From Desmodus rotundus (Eukaryota; Chordata; Mammalia; Chiroptera; Phyllostomidae), in NCBI RefSeq assembly GCF_022682495.2, contig NC_071398.1, positions 31,747,426-31,811,425 on the forward strand: a stretch of DNA of 64,000 nucleotides, in the 5' to 3' direction. Numbering within the stretch: position 1 is the stretch's first letter; each line of letters starts with the position of its first letter. Both the position numbers and the translations under genes were made by a program. Positions 30,377-42,800 of the stretch are shown piece after piece. The notes under the pieces are model-generated. The model was not told where the DNA came from and did no database searches. It saw only the letters and a list, made by a program, of their open reading frames with translations.

Positions 30377-32710
30377 TTATTTTGTATTTTCTGTCTGCCA
30401 CCTTAGGGATTTTTGCTTTGCTGTTTTTGCCTCCTCTTTTGTTGTATAAATAACCTTCTCAACTTTTTTCTCTTTGATTATTAGGAAATTATAAATTAAA
30501 TTTCTGTTCTTTGAGAACTCTTAAAAACTTCTAAATACATACTATAAAGTCTATAGGTCTTCCTCCAACCAAGTGTATGGTTAGGCGGTACCAGGACACA
30601 GCTGTAGCATGCTGTGATATGCCTGCTCCTTCCTCTGAATGTCACCCCTCCATCATCTTGGTACATCTTTAAAGTTCCAGTTTTGGTTTTGGTTTGGGGG
30701 ACAAAAATTAACAGGCTTTGTTTTTACGGTCAATCGGTAAGCTTACTGATATTTTATCAACTTCTTGGCTCAACAGATTTCATCTTAATAAAGAATGTTT
30801 TGTAATAGTTCTCTTAAAAGCATCTGAGTGGGGGACTCGATCGATCTTTGTGTACCTGAGTCTTCATTTTCTCCTCACTCTGGAATGGCAGCCAGTCTGG
30901 TACAAGATGTGAGCCATTTTCCTCTGCACCTTGCTTCTTGGCATCTTGACCTTCGTGGCTTTTAAGTTCATTGGTCTTTTCCCTCGGGTGCTCTTAAAGT
31001 TTTCTTGTCCTGACCTGACAGTGTGTCTGCCCAGGTGGGAACTCTACCTCGTGCAAATGGGCAGCTGGTTCCTGTGCCTTCCCCAGCAGGGTTCCTGGAC
31101 TCTCCCATTACCTGAGGTTCTCTGGGTGAAGATGTCCCTCTCTAGACAGAACATCACAACAGAAGTACACTCAGCCCTGCCCTGCCCAGAACACACCTTC
31201 TGTGAATGCAGCTGCAGAAACCCCTCCTCCAGCAACCAGCACACTCCGGGTTCACACTGCACTTGGAGCCACCAACTCAGCCTCCCTGCATGCAGGTGTC
31301 AGCCAGGCAAGACCCCCAGCTCCCCATCTAACATGTTCACATCTCAACAAACCTCAGTGTTTATTTAACCCTGTTAGTGCTGCTTCATTCATCTCGATGC
31401 AATGAGTTAGTGTGACAAAGTCTCTAGAGCATTTTGACTATTGCCTTTGTCACAGTCACAGAGCCTCAGGCCACCTCCTGCAACTTCATTCCAGACATTA
31501 ATGGAACTGCTGACCAGGGCTGGACAGAGGGTCCTCCCCACCACACCTTTCCTCCAGGTGCAGGCACCTCTCTGGTGGCAGCTACCAGTGGGCTGGCCAC
31601 TCAGCCCACATTCGCACAATCACTGCATAGGTGAGGGTGTCACAGAGGTGCTTTGCAAAGTCATAATTCTTTGTCTGCAGAAGTCCCCTCCTGAACCCAC
31701 CTGGAACTCATACATATTTGTGAAGTACAGTAACTCATTAAACCCAGGATTAACCACACACAAGTACAGTCCTACCCCAGGGAGCCTCTCTCTGGGGGAC
31801 AAGGCACAGTGGGATGTCTGCTGGACCCCAGCTGGCTACACTCCTCCTTGTCTGGGAAGGACAAGATGCCTTCAGAGGGTGAGGAGAAGTGGTGTCCTAA
31901 AATGAAAGCTGAGTCCTCTGTGGACCAGGGAGGGAGCTGGGAGATAAACAAGAGAGCCAGGGGCAGGGGCAGGGGCAGAGCACAGTCTGGAAAAGTCATG
32001 GCCTCAGAGGGCTGCTGACTGGCAGGAGGGAGGAGCCAGGAGGCACCGCTGGCTCTGAGGGTCTGATGGAGGAGTCTGGAGGGGTTCAGGCTTCCAGCTC
32101 AGCAGCCTGGATGGAGGTACAAGAGGAGGAGTGGGCAGGACAGAGAGGAGGGAAGTTGGGGGCTGGAGCTTGCACCAGAGGGCACTGGGCACAGCCTGGA
32201 CCGCCACTAGACACTTCCAAGGGAGAGGACATGAGGAGAGGGTGTCTCTACTCCCAATGTTCAGGAGAGAGCAAGGAGCATCAGCACCAAGGGGAATGGC
32301 TAGAACATGCTGATTCTCTCCAAAGAGGTGAGGAGGCCATTAGCCAGGTGCGGTTCAGTGTGGCCCAAGCTGCCCTTACCCAGCAGCTGGGTTGGCCGGG
32401 CGTTGCCTCTGGTTGGCCCAGCACTGCAGCCGGGCCTGCCGCCCTGTCCCCCATGGCAAGGTTCCTGTGCCATCCACCCACTCTTGCACCAACCTGGGCA
32501 TGGCCTCTCTAGGCCTGTCTGGCTGGGTTTATCTATCTGGAAGAAAAAGGCCAGCAGGGAGAGCTCGTGGCCCCTGGGACCCCTGGAGCCCCTGTACCCC
32601 GTTCCTGCCACCTGGGCCCTGTCACTGCAGAGGGAAACACCACAGCTCCACAGAGACCCTGCCTCTGGGTGAACAACCCACCTCCCACCAGTGGCCCCAG
32701 AATGGAGGGC

Positions 32711-32867
32711 GAGATTAAATGCAGCAACGGTGTCATCAGACTAAATTGATTCCATTACAGCAATTGATTTCATCTGAATGGTCATTAATGTGATTTATAT
32801 GGCTGTTTGGGATTCTTTGCTCCCAAATCTGTCACCAGTCCATTTGATATTGATCGAAAGACAATGG
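32711..32867. other. AT-rich island, candidate conserved non-coding element
   Basis: A sharply bounded 157-bp AT-rich stretch lies in GC-rich sequence. It has attgatt, caattgatt, gtcattaatg, tgatttat and gatattgatcga, all typical homeodomain or PBX-type cores. No repeat family was recognised. This is the strongest of several similar islands in the intergenic region. Confidence 0.35.
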
Positions 32868-35800
32868 TGCCAGTGCCCAGTGGAGCAGGCTGAGGGCAGG
32901 CGGGGTCGCCACTGCCCATGCTGATTTAGGGACCCCCACACTCCTCTGGCGCCCTCCCCATTCTGCACCACACCCCCACTGCAGTGTCCCCTTGCCTACC
33001 ACATCCCCTCTGTCCCCTCTCCTGGCCTCCACTCCTCTGACTGAAGATGTGCTGGTAGCTTCCCCAGGCTGTCGTGGGAAGAGCAGTGAGGCAAGAGAGG
33101 GGACCCGCGCCCTGCAGCCCCAGGCAGCCCACAGCACCAAGGGGACAGACCCCGGCCTACCCTCCTCCCGGGCCTGGAAGGACCAGCCACCAAGTGTCTT
33201 CATTTGCCTGGAACCCATCCCACCAGCTTCCTCCTGACAAGGTCCCTCCCCAGCCCAGGCTGTGCACAAGGGCCCCATGAGATGACATGTGTTGTGACAA
33301 TGCAGGAAACCAACTCACTGGGGCCACCCCAAGGGACTGAGAGCTGCCAGGGCCCAGGCAGCTTTGGGAGCAGAGTCCCCTGGTCCCTCAAGAATACCCT
33401 CTCCATGCCGGCTGTGTGTGTGAAGCCAGGCCAGGACAATTACTGCCAGGGCCCCAGGCACAGGCTGCCAGGGGGTGAAGTCGCTGGGGATGGAGGCCCA
33501 GCCTGGTGCACACACCCGAGGGGGCTCTCACACTGCCTTTGTCCCGCCCCACCCAGTTCCCCCAACAACTTGTCTGGGGCCCGTGCCACTCCTCCCTGCC
33601 CTCCTCACCTTCCTGCCCAGCTCAGAGGGCAGCTGCCCACACCCACCCTATCCTGGGTCCACAGCACCCTGAGGCTCTGCATATGAAAGACAGAGGGCCT
33701 GCACCCTGCCCCAGGGTCTCAGGTGCATGGTGGCCCCAGCTTGGCCCTGGCACATCTTGGTGAGGGTTTTTCCACCAAAACTGAGTCTCAGGGCAGTTCT
33801 TATGACTTACAAATTGCTTAAAGTTTGACCCTCGGAGCCCGGCCTCCGTTCCCTGGCGTCCCCTCCACCTGGTCCTATCTGCGCACCTGGTATCACTGTG
33901 GCTAGTCCTACTCCCCCGAGCCTCACTGATCCTCCAGCCCCCCTCACCAAGGCCAGGCCTGGGCTGACCTGGCTTGGTCCATAACAGTGCCACTTGGCAA
34001 ATGCCATACCCCCCCAGCCCCTGCTGGCCTGGTTGCCCCTAACTGTCCCACCACATTTGGCCCAGCCATGGGGAGGGGGCCAGGCTGCCTGCAGGGCCAG
34101 GGTAAGACCTCAGGCAGGTTGCTTCCACCTGGCCAGGGCCTTGGGAGGTTCCTGCAGCCCAAGGCCCTCTCTGGGGTGGATGTGCCACAGGGGTCTTGGC
34201 TGGGGTCCCTTCACCCTGGGAGGGACAGAGGGGTACAGGGTCACAGTGGGGACTGCATTTCCAGAGGAGTGTGTAGGGGGCAAGTGTGTCCAGGGTGGGG
34301 GCGAGAAGGGCCCATCATCCCTCCCAGCTGCCCCCTAAGCTCAAGCCTTGCAAGAGGGAGGACCAGGCTACAGCCTCCTTCCTCTCAACTCGACTTGCCT
34401 CCTGCATCCACCTGGCTTCCCTGGAGCCACACTGCCCTCTGCTGATGCCAGCAGGCATGGCCTGACCCACTGGAACCAGGCCCTCCCCCTTCCCTGCCCT
34501 GCCACCCTGGCCCAGTCCCCTCTCCCAGTACTGGGGCCAAATCCGGCTGGGGCTGATTATCACCTGACAGACACAGGAAAGCCTGGCCACCTGCCAGGTT
34601 CTCCATCCCTGCGTCAGGGGTGCTGGGTAGGCGACTGCTCAGCAGGACGAGAGATGGGTCCCAAGCCCCGGTCCCAGGGGGCTTGGAGCTCAGGGAAAGC
34701 CCTGGTGGGAGTCCAGGACTGAACCTGCCATCCAGCGTCCCTCTGGCCCAGCTCCCTGTAGAACGAGGACCAAGGGTCACATTGCATCTGCCGCTGTTGG
34801 CTCCTCGCCTCCAAGTCCTCAGGGCCTCAGGGCCCCACAGCTTTTACCTGCTATCTGCCCAACCATTTTTTGAGCTCTCAAGAGTAAAAACATAGTTTTA
34901 GAATGACTATTCTGCATTCGTTTGGGGTGTCACTGGGCTTCTGACAAAGGCAAGGCCCCCAGACCTGACGTGTGCTGCCTTGGACTTGGACCGTCCAAGG
35001 AGGCCTCTGCCTGTACTGTGCCCTGTGGCCGCCAGGGGGCGTGTGAGGACTGGACGGGACAGTGACACCCCTGCACTCCCCAGACCAGGCGCTGGGTCCA
35101 AGAGCCACTGTCCTAGCCTCACACGCCCCGCTCTCCCCATCCCCTGGATGCCTGGCACTCCAGCCCTCCTTGCCATCCTCTCTGACCCTGGGACACCTTT
35201 AAAGGCTGGGAAGCTCTCTGAAAGGCCACACTGCCCGTCCAGGCCAGGGGGCCCCAGGCCAGGGTTCAAGACCCTTCCAGATCTGCTCCATCCCTTCATC
35301 CCCTCCCCCTAACTCCTTGCCCATCTGCGCACACGTTTACCTGGCTTCACTGAAAACACGCTTACACGACTTCACCTCCTTAGGGTTTGTTGGTGCTCCA
35401 ACTCCTCCGGGAGAGCGGCCCTGAGAGGACTTTCCTCAGCACTGAAGCCCAGAGCCTGGAAGGGGCTGGCACAGAGGGGCTGCAGGAGAGCAGGAGGGCA
35501 GTCCAGGGGGACAGGGGAGAAAGAAAGAAAAGGGGGAGGGAAGGAGGAAGTGCCTACCTCGGTTTGGATGTGGAAAGGGAGGGGAAAGGGAGGGGCTCTG
35601 CAGCTGGTGGGCCTGGGCTTCTGGCCAGGGTCTACTTGTATTGGCCTCCTTGAGCTTCCAGGTCCTTGCCTGGAAAATGGGGGCCCAAAGGGACCAACCA
35701 TGGGGGGGGGTGCGAGAGCAGTGCATGAGCCTCAGGAAGGACCTTTTGGCCTTCACTGTGGTCGTGTGCAACTGCCCACTAGGCACCTTCCCCAGGATGG

Positions 35801-36215
35801 CCACAGACACCCCAGCTCAGGTCGACAGGGAGCCTGTCCTCTGTCCAGGCCAACGCCTTGTGTTGGGATCTCCTCCATCTGGTCCAGCACCCCCTGAACA
35901 CCTGCGCATGCTTCCCCCTCCCCTCTATGCCCACCCTCCCTCTAGGCCCCCACCCACCATATGGCAACTGAACCCTGGGGGAAAACGTGCCCCTTGGTGC
36001 AGCCCAAGGAACTTGGTTCACATCTGGCTGTCCCCTTGCCACACAGCCCTGACTCTCACTCATAAAGTGGATCTGCGTGCCACCAGAGCCCCTGGTGGGC
36101 TGGGGCCATGTGAACAGGCCCTTGGCCCAGTGCCAGGAGCCAAGCCCACACTTGGTTAACACCAGCTGGTATTGCCGAGTTACCCAACCCAAATGCTCTT
36201 AATCTCTAATAGCAT

Positions 36216-36228
36216 CCCCCCCCCCCCC
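36216..36228. repeat. Poly-C run
   Basis: Thirteen consecutive C bases. Such runs are prone to length error in assemblies. Confidence 0.9.
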
Positions 36229-36239
36229 GCCCTCCCGCA

Positions 36240-36640
36240 AACAAGTTACTGCAAACTTAGTGACTGAAACAGCTTAGATTTATCACCTCACTGTTTCTTG
36301 AGGTCTGAGTGGCCACCTAAATAGCTGGGCCAAGTCATCCACTCCTGGTCACAGAGGCTAACAACACAGTGTCAGCTGGGCTGGCCCTTACCCACTGCAG
36401 TGAGGGTTGGGGGGTGGCAACTGCTGCAAACTCACTCTGGTCCTTGGCAGAATCCAGTTTCTTGCCACTGGAGGACTGAGGTCCCATTCCCTCTGGCTGC
36501 TGGCCCCTGCACCTCAGAACAAACACCTATGTGTTGGTCCCTCAGTCACCCTGAATTTCTCAGGTCTCACCCCCTTGCCAAATTTCTCTGCCACTGGTCC
36601 ATCGCTCTCTGCTTTTAAGGACTCCTGAGATCACATTAGA
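36240..36640. repeat. Old interspersed repeat, related to that near 10211
   Basis: It begins 'ttactgcaaacttagtgact' and continues with the same kind of diverged text as the copy near 10211 and with several small insertions. The family is not named. Confidence 0.4.
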
Positions 36641-36814
36641 TCCTCTCCCACCTTGAGTCCCTTCACCATGGAAGGTGGCATTTCCACAGGTTCTGGCTTC
36701 GGGGCACGCATGTTTCTGGCCATCTGTCCAGCACCTGCTAAGCTGCTGCGTCCTTGCCTGCTCTGAGACAGGCCCTGCTTCATCAGACCATGGATGTGTG
36801 GATTATATATCTGC

Positions 36815-36970
36815 ATGCAATTTTATATGAACCTGCATAACAGTAATACTTATTTCACTGTGTAACTGCAGCATTATTCTAAAGTAAATATTTACATGAT
36901 TATTCTAAAGTTATAATAACTTCACCTGTCTGCTGAAAGCAGTCAGTGCCCCCCTTTTATTCTAAGCTGA
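36815..36970. other. AT-rich segment with a direct repeat
   Basis: The 13-mer attattctaaagt occurs twice (36871-36883 and 36899-36911), within AT-rich sequence next to the old repeat. Origin unknown. Confidence 0.4.
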
Positions 36971-39275
36971 AAATCCCTAAACACAGAGTATGAGCCCCCA
37001 GGGTTGGTCCCTGGCCACCCTGGCCCCCTGCCTTCCACCAGTAGACTGCTTGCTGCCCTCTGGGCCTCTCCGGGTTTTTCACACACCCAACCCGCCTCCT
37101 ACCCATTCACAAGTGCACCCCCTTAGGCAAGCGGGCAGGTACCCACTGCACCCTGTGTGAGCCCTGACCAAACTCAGGCCCTGGTGGCCAGGTGAAGTCA
37201 GTCCTGCCCAACCCATGTCCCTGTGCCTAAAACCAAAGAGGAGCTGCCCAAGAGGAGTCCCCTAGAAGAACAGGGGGGAGAGCCGCCCTGACCTTCATCT
37301 GGTTCTGGCGGACACAAGGCCCTGATCCTCCAGCTCCCCCAGCTCTGCTCCGCTCGGGCTCGGTGCCCTACAACTCCAAGGCTGGGTGCCATGGGCTGAG
37401 CGAAGTGAACTGAGGAAGGAATGAAGCTCCCCACCACCCCACCTGGGGAGGGAGGTGACCCGGAGCTTTGGGCCTGCCCACTTGTGCACCCCACCCACAG
37501 CCGGAACTCTGCAGGGAGCCCACTAGCTCAGAAGCTCAGGCATGTCCCTCCTCCTAGGCATGATCCCAGCACCAAACCAAACCTCAGAACAGAGGGCAGG
37601 TTTGCCAGCAGTAGGGCGGGAGTGGGGAGTTGAGTCGCGGGGCTGACGACCTACAAAGTCTGAGGGAGGCTGCAGAGCTGGAAAAGGAGGGGGTGGCCCA
37701 CAGTGTGGGCGGGGGAACCAGAGGGTCTGGGGCAAACAGCCAACTCTTTGTGGCCTGGGGTGGACCAGCGTCCGACAGGACCTCCTGGCTCATGGAACCC
37801 AAACCTCTCCCTTGATAAGGAGAAAACTGAAGCTGGTGGAGAATAATTGCCCTGGCCCAAGATAGGGGATGGCCCTGTGAGGGAGGGTTCCTTACCTGGG
37901 CCATTGCCTCAGCCTGGGCACCACACCCCTTCCCCAGTGGCCTCTCCCTGCACTTGGGACTCACCCAGACCAGACCCAGCTTATGCTCTGCCTTGGTGAC
38001 CTCCACACCCAGGGGCGGTTGTTGTGTGGAAGACAGATGGCCAAGAGCAAGGCAGAGGAAGGACGGAAAGCAAGGAGGGTGGGAGAAGGGGAGAGGATAT
38101 CATAGGGCCATCTCTCTCCCCTGTGTTAGGGTGTCTGAGGTCACCCTTGAGAACAAGGGCTGCCTCTTTCTGGGTAGCGCAACTACCTCACTCCCCACCC
38201 TCACTCCTACTCCCAGTCCTACACTAGTAACAGGAGGCAGAAACCCAAAGCACTCAGAGGGCTTCCCCACCACGTTTGGTGTCCCTAATCTCAGAGGCAG
38301 GATGGCGGCCCCCAAGGTCTACTTCCCAGCTCCAGGACTTCAGAGCTGTAGACGGAGGGGGCTCCCTGCTTCCCACCTTCGAACAGTGAGTGCCAGGGAC
38401 ATAGTCATTGCCAAAGCCGCCCCTGGGCAGCCTGGCCTCCTTCCAAGCAGGCCAAGGGCACAGATGGTGCTGCACCTGCTCAGCAGACCAGCAATCTGGA
38501 GAGGAAAGCAAGAGGCCCCTGCCTGCTCCGGCGACAGAGAAGACCCAGACGGAGGCTTGCCAGACTAGAGCCAGGGCTGGTCAGCAGCCCCACTCCCCAC
38601 TGCTCCTGCTCCTCAGAGTGCATGTCAATCTACAGGGTCCTTCCTCCCCTCCTTCCCTCTCCCCTGCCCTTAGTACATGCTGGGCCTGTGGGAGACAGGC
38701 ATGCAGGGTCTTGAGGAGAGCCATAAGATTCTAACCAAGTAACTGCCAACCAAGGGGAACTGAGATGGAAGGAGGGAAGTAGGAAGCTTAAGTGGGGAGG
38801 GCTGGACTTGTGCCTGGCCTTTCTGTGTGCTAGCCCTGGGGGTATTCCTGGGGAGAATAATTCTGCGCCAGGAGAGCTCTGCCACAGGCCGTGAACACCT
38901 TGTCAAGTGTACTTCATGATGTGATTTACCTGTGATGGGTGGTGACAATGATTAATAGGGTGGTGAGGAGGTGCCATTAGACAAAGCCCAGAGGCAGTGA
39001 GCAGCAAACCTAGGGGAGAGCGGGGAAGAGCAATCCAGGTAGAGGGAACAGCAGTGCAAAGGCCCCAAGGCAGGAGTGTGCCTGGTGAGTTTAGGGACCA
39101 GAAAAGAAAAAGATGAGTGAATGAACCCACTCTGGTACCCTAGCTCCACCCCACTGATGGATGCCTTTACTGCCAGGCTGGGTTCCACCGGCTGGCCCTG
39201 GGAGTGGAGCATCCCAGGAAAGCTGCCTGACACCTGGCCCGGCTGGGGCCTGCCATCGCCCCCCTCGGAGCTTCC

Positions 39276-39705
39276 CACGTGCTGTCACTGGCCCAGCGCC
39301 CAACTTTGGCGCACACGTACTTTCATTCGGCCCTCAGTCGGACCCAGCGTGCCCACGCAGTGCCGTGGCTCAGTCAAGGCCTCGCCTCCCGCCCCGCCCA
39401 CACAGCGCCGTCGCTCTTTTTTGACCGCACTGTCTTGCCCAGCACCCTGCTGTCACTCAGCCCGGCCTCCCACCCCACACACTTGCTGTCACTCAGGCCT
39501 GGCCCGGCCCACCACCCCCCCCCCCCATTCGGCATACATAAGTCACTCACTTGGCCCCGCCCCGGCCCCGCCCGCACACTTGTGCTGTCACTCACTGGGT
39601 CCCCAGCCCGCACACTTGTGCTGTCATTCAACACCAGGCCCTTCCCCGCCCACGTGCAGTCACTCACTCTCTGAGCCTCCGCTTGCGCACTTGTGCTGTC
39701 ACTCA
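39276..39705. repeat. CDH15: Promoter minisatellite with repeated CTGTCACTCA core
   Basis: The core CTGTCACTCA, or the CTGTCATTCA variant, is at 39450, 39486, 39585, 39621 and 39696. Near matches are at 39282 (CTGTCACTGG), 39540 (AAGTCACTCA) and 39657 (CAGTCACTCA). From 39450 on, the spacing is 36, 54, 45, 36, 36 and 39 bp. More decayed units with 38-45 bp spacing reach back to 39276. The reverse complement TGAGTGACAG matches the known PBX-PREP/MEIS decamer TGAnTGACAG. E-boxes sit 0-2 bp upstream of six copies: CACGTG at 39276 and 39651, CACTTG at 39480, 39577, 39613 and 39688. Confidence 0.85.
39515..39526. repeat. Poly-C run in the promoter minisatellite
   Basis: Twelve consecutive C bases inside the 54-bp unit, a likely cause of that unit's extra length. 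Confidence 0.9.
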
Positions 39706-39769
39706 GTGGGGTTCTGTCGGAGCCGGAGGCGCAGCTCTGCCCGCAGGCAGTCCCTCGTCCCGTCGCCCC

Positions 39770-39811
39770 ATGGACACCGGGCTCCTCCTCGCCCTCGGGC
39801 TGCTGGCCCAG
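39770..39811 (+). CDS. CDH15: CDH15 coding exon 1 (signal peptide)
   Basis: The start codon lies in gccccATGg and encodes [14 protein letters not shown], a hydrophobic signal peptide core. The donor is gtaagg. The start was chosen by similarity to the mammalian N terminus (MDxxxLLxLGLLAQ) and by the phase-0 junction to exon 2. Confidence 0.93.
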
Positions 39812-42800
39812 GTAAGGCATGGGCGCCACGCGGGGTCCCTGCCCTCCTACAGTGCCCGACAGCCTCTTAGGGTAGTAGTGACCCGGCCTCCCTGGCACTA
39901 CTGGCCCTGGCTGCCTTTGGGGGCCCGGTGAGCTGAGAATCCTGGGTGAGGCAGCATTGTCCAGAGCCTGGGAGTGAGAGGGTCCAGAGGCGAGTGTTAC
40001 TTCCTCCGCCTGGAATGGACGGGGAGCCAAGCTGGGGACTGCCAGGAGATCACCTGGCAGGACAGCCAGCCCCTCCCTCTGAGGTGGGCCCCTTAGCCCC
40101 AGCCTTATGGTGGAGGGCAGGGGGAAGGGGGAGCGGCAAGAGCAACCCCAGCTGAAGGTGCTGGGAGGCCAAATTTCTGTAGGGACTCTGCTGAGTTGGT
40201 CGCTAGTTTGGGGGGAAGTCTGAGCCCCGCTCTGCAAGCCCTGCCAGCTGGGGCAGCTGCACACTGCACCCTCCAGGAACTCACTCTCCCTTGGGCCTAC
40301 CTGTGCCCAGGGAGGCCAGGTCCAGCACAAAAGCACCACCCTCCACAGCCCTGCTGGTCCTCCAGCCTCCCCAGCATGGGAACAGGGTAGGTACAAGGAA
40401 GCACAGGCTGCCTACCCCTTCCTCCCTACCATGGGCACCCCATCTCCTCATGCCCTAGGCTGTGAGGCAGGCACCAGGCTGTGCCCAGGATGGAGCAGGT
40501 GCCCTCAGTGGCCTCCTGCTTTCAGAGGACTGTTCTGAGCCAGGGTCGCAGGCTGCAGGCCAGAGGCCAGGGCCCGGCGGTGGTCAATGTGGAATCACCG
40601 GTTGCTGTTATAGTTCTAGGCCCATGAAACAGTGCCAGAAGCTGATGAGGAGAGTCCGGCTTCACGGCACCCACCACAGGGGCTTCCTGAGTTCCCCTAA
40701 TTCCCACAGACCTCCCAGCTCTGGTTGGCCAGCTCAAGTTTCAGCCCTGGCAGCTGACCAGGTGCCGCCAGCCAGACCCTCTATAGCAGCTGGCCCCTCA
40801 GGGCACCTAGCAGCCCAGCTCCAGCCACCTCCTCCCCTGCCTTTGTTCCCTCCCCCAGCCCCCTCAGAGACAGGGTCCCGGTGCCTAGGCCTCAGCTGCC
40901 ATGTCCACCTGGCTTAGCACAGCGATAATCACCTCAGCCCAGCACAGCCTGGCTGCCCACAGCCCATGTCCTTCCAGCCCTCTGCCAGGAGACCACCGCC
41001 TCAGGGCCCAGATGCCTCAGCACCTCCCAATCTCCCTTCTACTTGACCTGGGGTCAGCGTTTCTGCCCCAGCACCCCATCCGATATTGCAGGCACATTCC
41101 TGCGGAGCCAGTCCTCTGGGTTAGGGGCTGACCACCTCTCACTCTACTTCAGGGGAGGGGAGTAGAAGCCTCTCAAATCCCTCCCCCCTCCCCCAGAGTA
41201 CTGTAGAATGACCCTCTCCAGACGGCTGTGGGATTCAGGTCAGGGTGAGGGACCAGCCAGTGGGCTCCTGGCTGCTCAAGTTCCCGCACTCAGCACTCAA
41301 ATTAGTTCCATTGTGAGACGAAGTTGGGACTGGCCACCCCTCCCCAACCCAGCTCAGCTTTCAGACCTTACTCCTCTCCTGTCCAGCCATGTACATCCTG
41401 TGGCCGCCCTCGGACACTCTTTCCTCCATCTCCATGAACCCCCAAGGCAGGCCAGCCCCCCCAGCCCAGCAGGGCTGTCTGGGGTGGGCCCCTGAGGCTG
41501 GGGGGTAGGGGGTTGGGGCTGGAGACCAGACAGCACAGACCCATTGCCTTGGATGAGCCACAACCCTCCCCTGCCTGTGTCCCCTAAAACCTCAAACAGG
41601 AGGCTTAGAGTGTATACTTTCAGAACTGACCTTTACCCCCTCCCTCTGCCCACGGTGTCTCCAGTAGCTGAGTTTACTGTGGGCCCCCACCCTACCAGGG
41701 ATGGCAGAAGGACTGGGATGTAGCATGGATGAGGTAGGGCAGACGCATGCCCTGCTGGGAGGGACCCCATACCTGCATCTGCCCAGTGGGCCACATAGTT
41801 TCTGGAAGGAAGATGGGGCCTCAGCCACACTCCTGGGGGCTTTGCAAAGTGTGAAGACCCCCAGGGGGCCATGCAGCAAAGTGCCTAGAACAAGATGGCA
41901 GCCACAGCAGATACAGCCACTCCTCCAGGACGGGCGGGGGTGGTAATGGTAACCAAGGCAGAGGGGCAAGTCAGCTCCTTGACCACTGGCTCTCCAGGAT
42001 GGCTACATCACGGTGACAGTTTGTCACAGCAGGGGGAGCAGGCAGAGGAAAGAGCTGCCCTTCCCACAGCCCTTTGCCTGGCAGTCCTCACTCCTTTCCT
42101 GAAGGCTACAGCAGCTGGAGGGGAGCTCGGGGGCTGCTCTGGGCCAGGCCGGCAGCTGGGTCCGTTCCTAGCATGCCTGATGCTCGCCAGGCCATCCAGG
42201 AATGGAATGGCCTGGATTCCAGCCTTGGGGGAAGGGGCTCAAGCCCCAGAAGCTTGTGGGGCATCCAAAACAGGGATTCTTGCCCTCCTCAGCACCTGGC
42301 CTCTCCCCAAGCCCAGGCTCCACCAGGCTAGAGGCCTCCTGCCTGGTTCTTTTTTTAAATATATATATATATATTTTATTGATTCTGCTATTACAGTTGT
42401 CCCGTTTTTTCTCCCCTTTATTCCCCTCTGCCCTACACCTCCCCCCATGGTTCTTAGAATCTGGAAAACCCAGGGCCTCGACACTGTTGGAGGGATGCCC
42501 CTGTACCCAGAACCCCTTCCCCAAGCTGCTGCTGCATCCGCATTTTCTTAGGTTTGCCCACTACACCAGGAGGGGGTGGAATAGAAAATGCTTGCTCCTC
42601 TTTAGCCACCCACGATGTACAGCCACAGACAGGGCTCTGGGGAGGTGGACCCCAACCAGCAAACACCCTACCCAAGCCCAGGCCCCCACTCGCCTTTCAC
42701 CAGGGTCCTCTAGGAGCCCCTGTGCCAAGAGGGGAAGGGGGCAGGGTTTCTCCTTACTTTCCGCCCAGCTTCTCTGGCATCTCTTTCCACTAGCATCTCT

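Larger units (their letters stand above)
18391..39275. other. ACSF3-CDH15 intergenic region
   Basis: No protein-coding exon was recognised in 20.9 kb. Parts 18.4-21.4 kb, 22.0-25.5 kb and 30.6-39.2 kb are GC-rich and largely unique. They contain MIR pieces and candidate regulatory islands near 22640-22860, 25470-25640 and 32711-32867. Parts 26.3-30.5 kb are AT-rich old L1 with SINEs and a mariner-like element. A fragment of an old repeat ('gcaaaggccccaaggcagg') lies at about 39020-39110, just before the CDH15 promoter. A long non-coding RNA cannot be excluded, but I see no support for one. Confidence 0.7.
39240..39811 (+). promoter_or_regulatory. CDH15: CDH15 promoter and 5' UTR, CpG-rich
   Basis: This GC- and CpG-rich block directly precedes the start codon. 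No TATA box is evident. GC boxes (ccccgcccc at 39555-39563 and ccccgccc at 39566-39573) fit Sp-family binding. Two CACGTG E-boxes (39276 and 39651) and several CACTTG E-boxes lie in the minisatellite described separately. The transcription start cannot be fixed by sequence but is probably within the last 150 bp. CDH15 is a skeletal-muscle gene, so E-boxes are expected to be used by myogenic bHLH factors (inference). Confidence 0.7.

Noticed and set aside
18391..39275. A long non-coding RNA gene between ACSF3 and CDH15
   Set aside because: Human has annotated non-coding transcripts in this neighbourhood, but I see no exon structure or conserved match that would support one here.
39121..39870. 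249-codon plus-strand open frame overlapping CDH15 exon 1
   Set aside because: It reads the promoter minisatellite and crosses the CDH15 start in another frame. The cysteine/histidine repeats come from the repeat unit, with no known domain.
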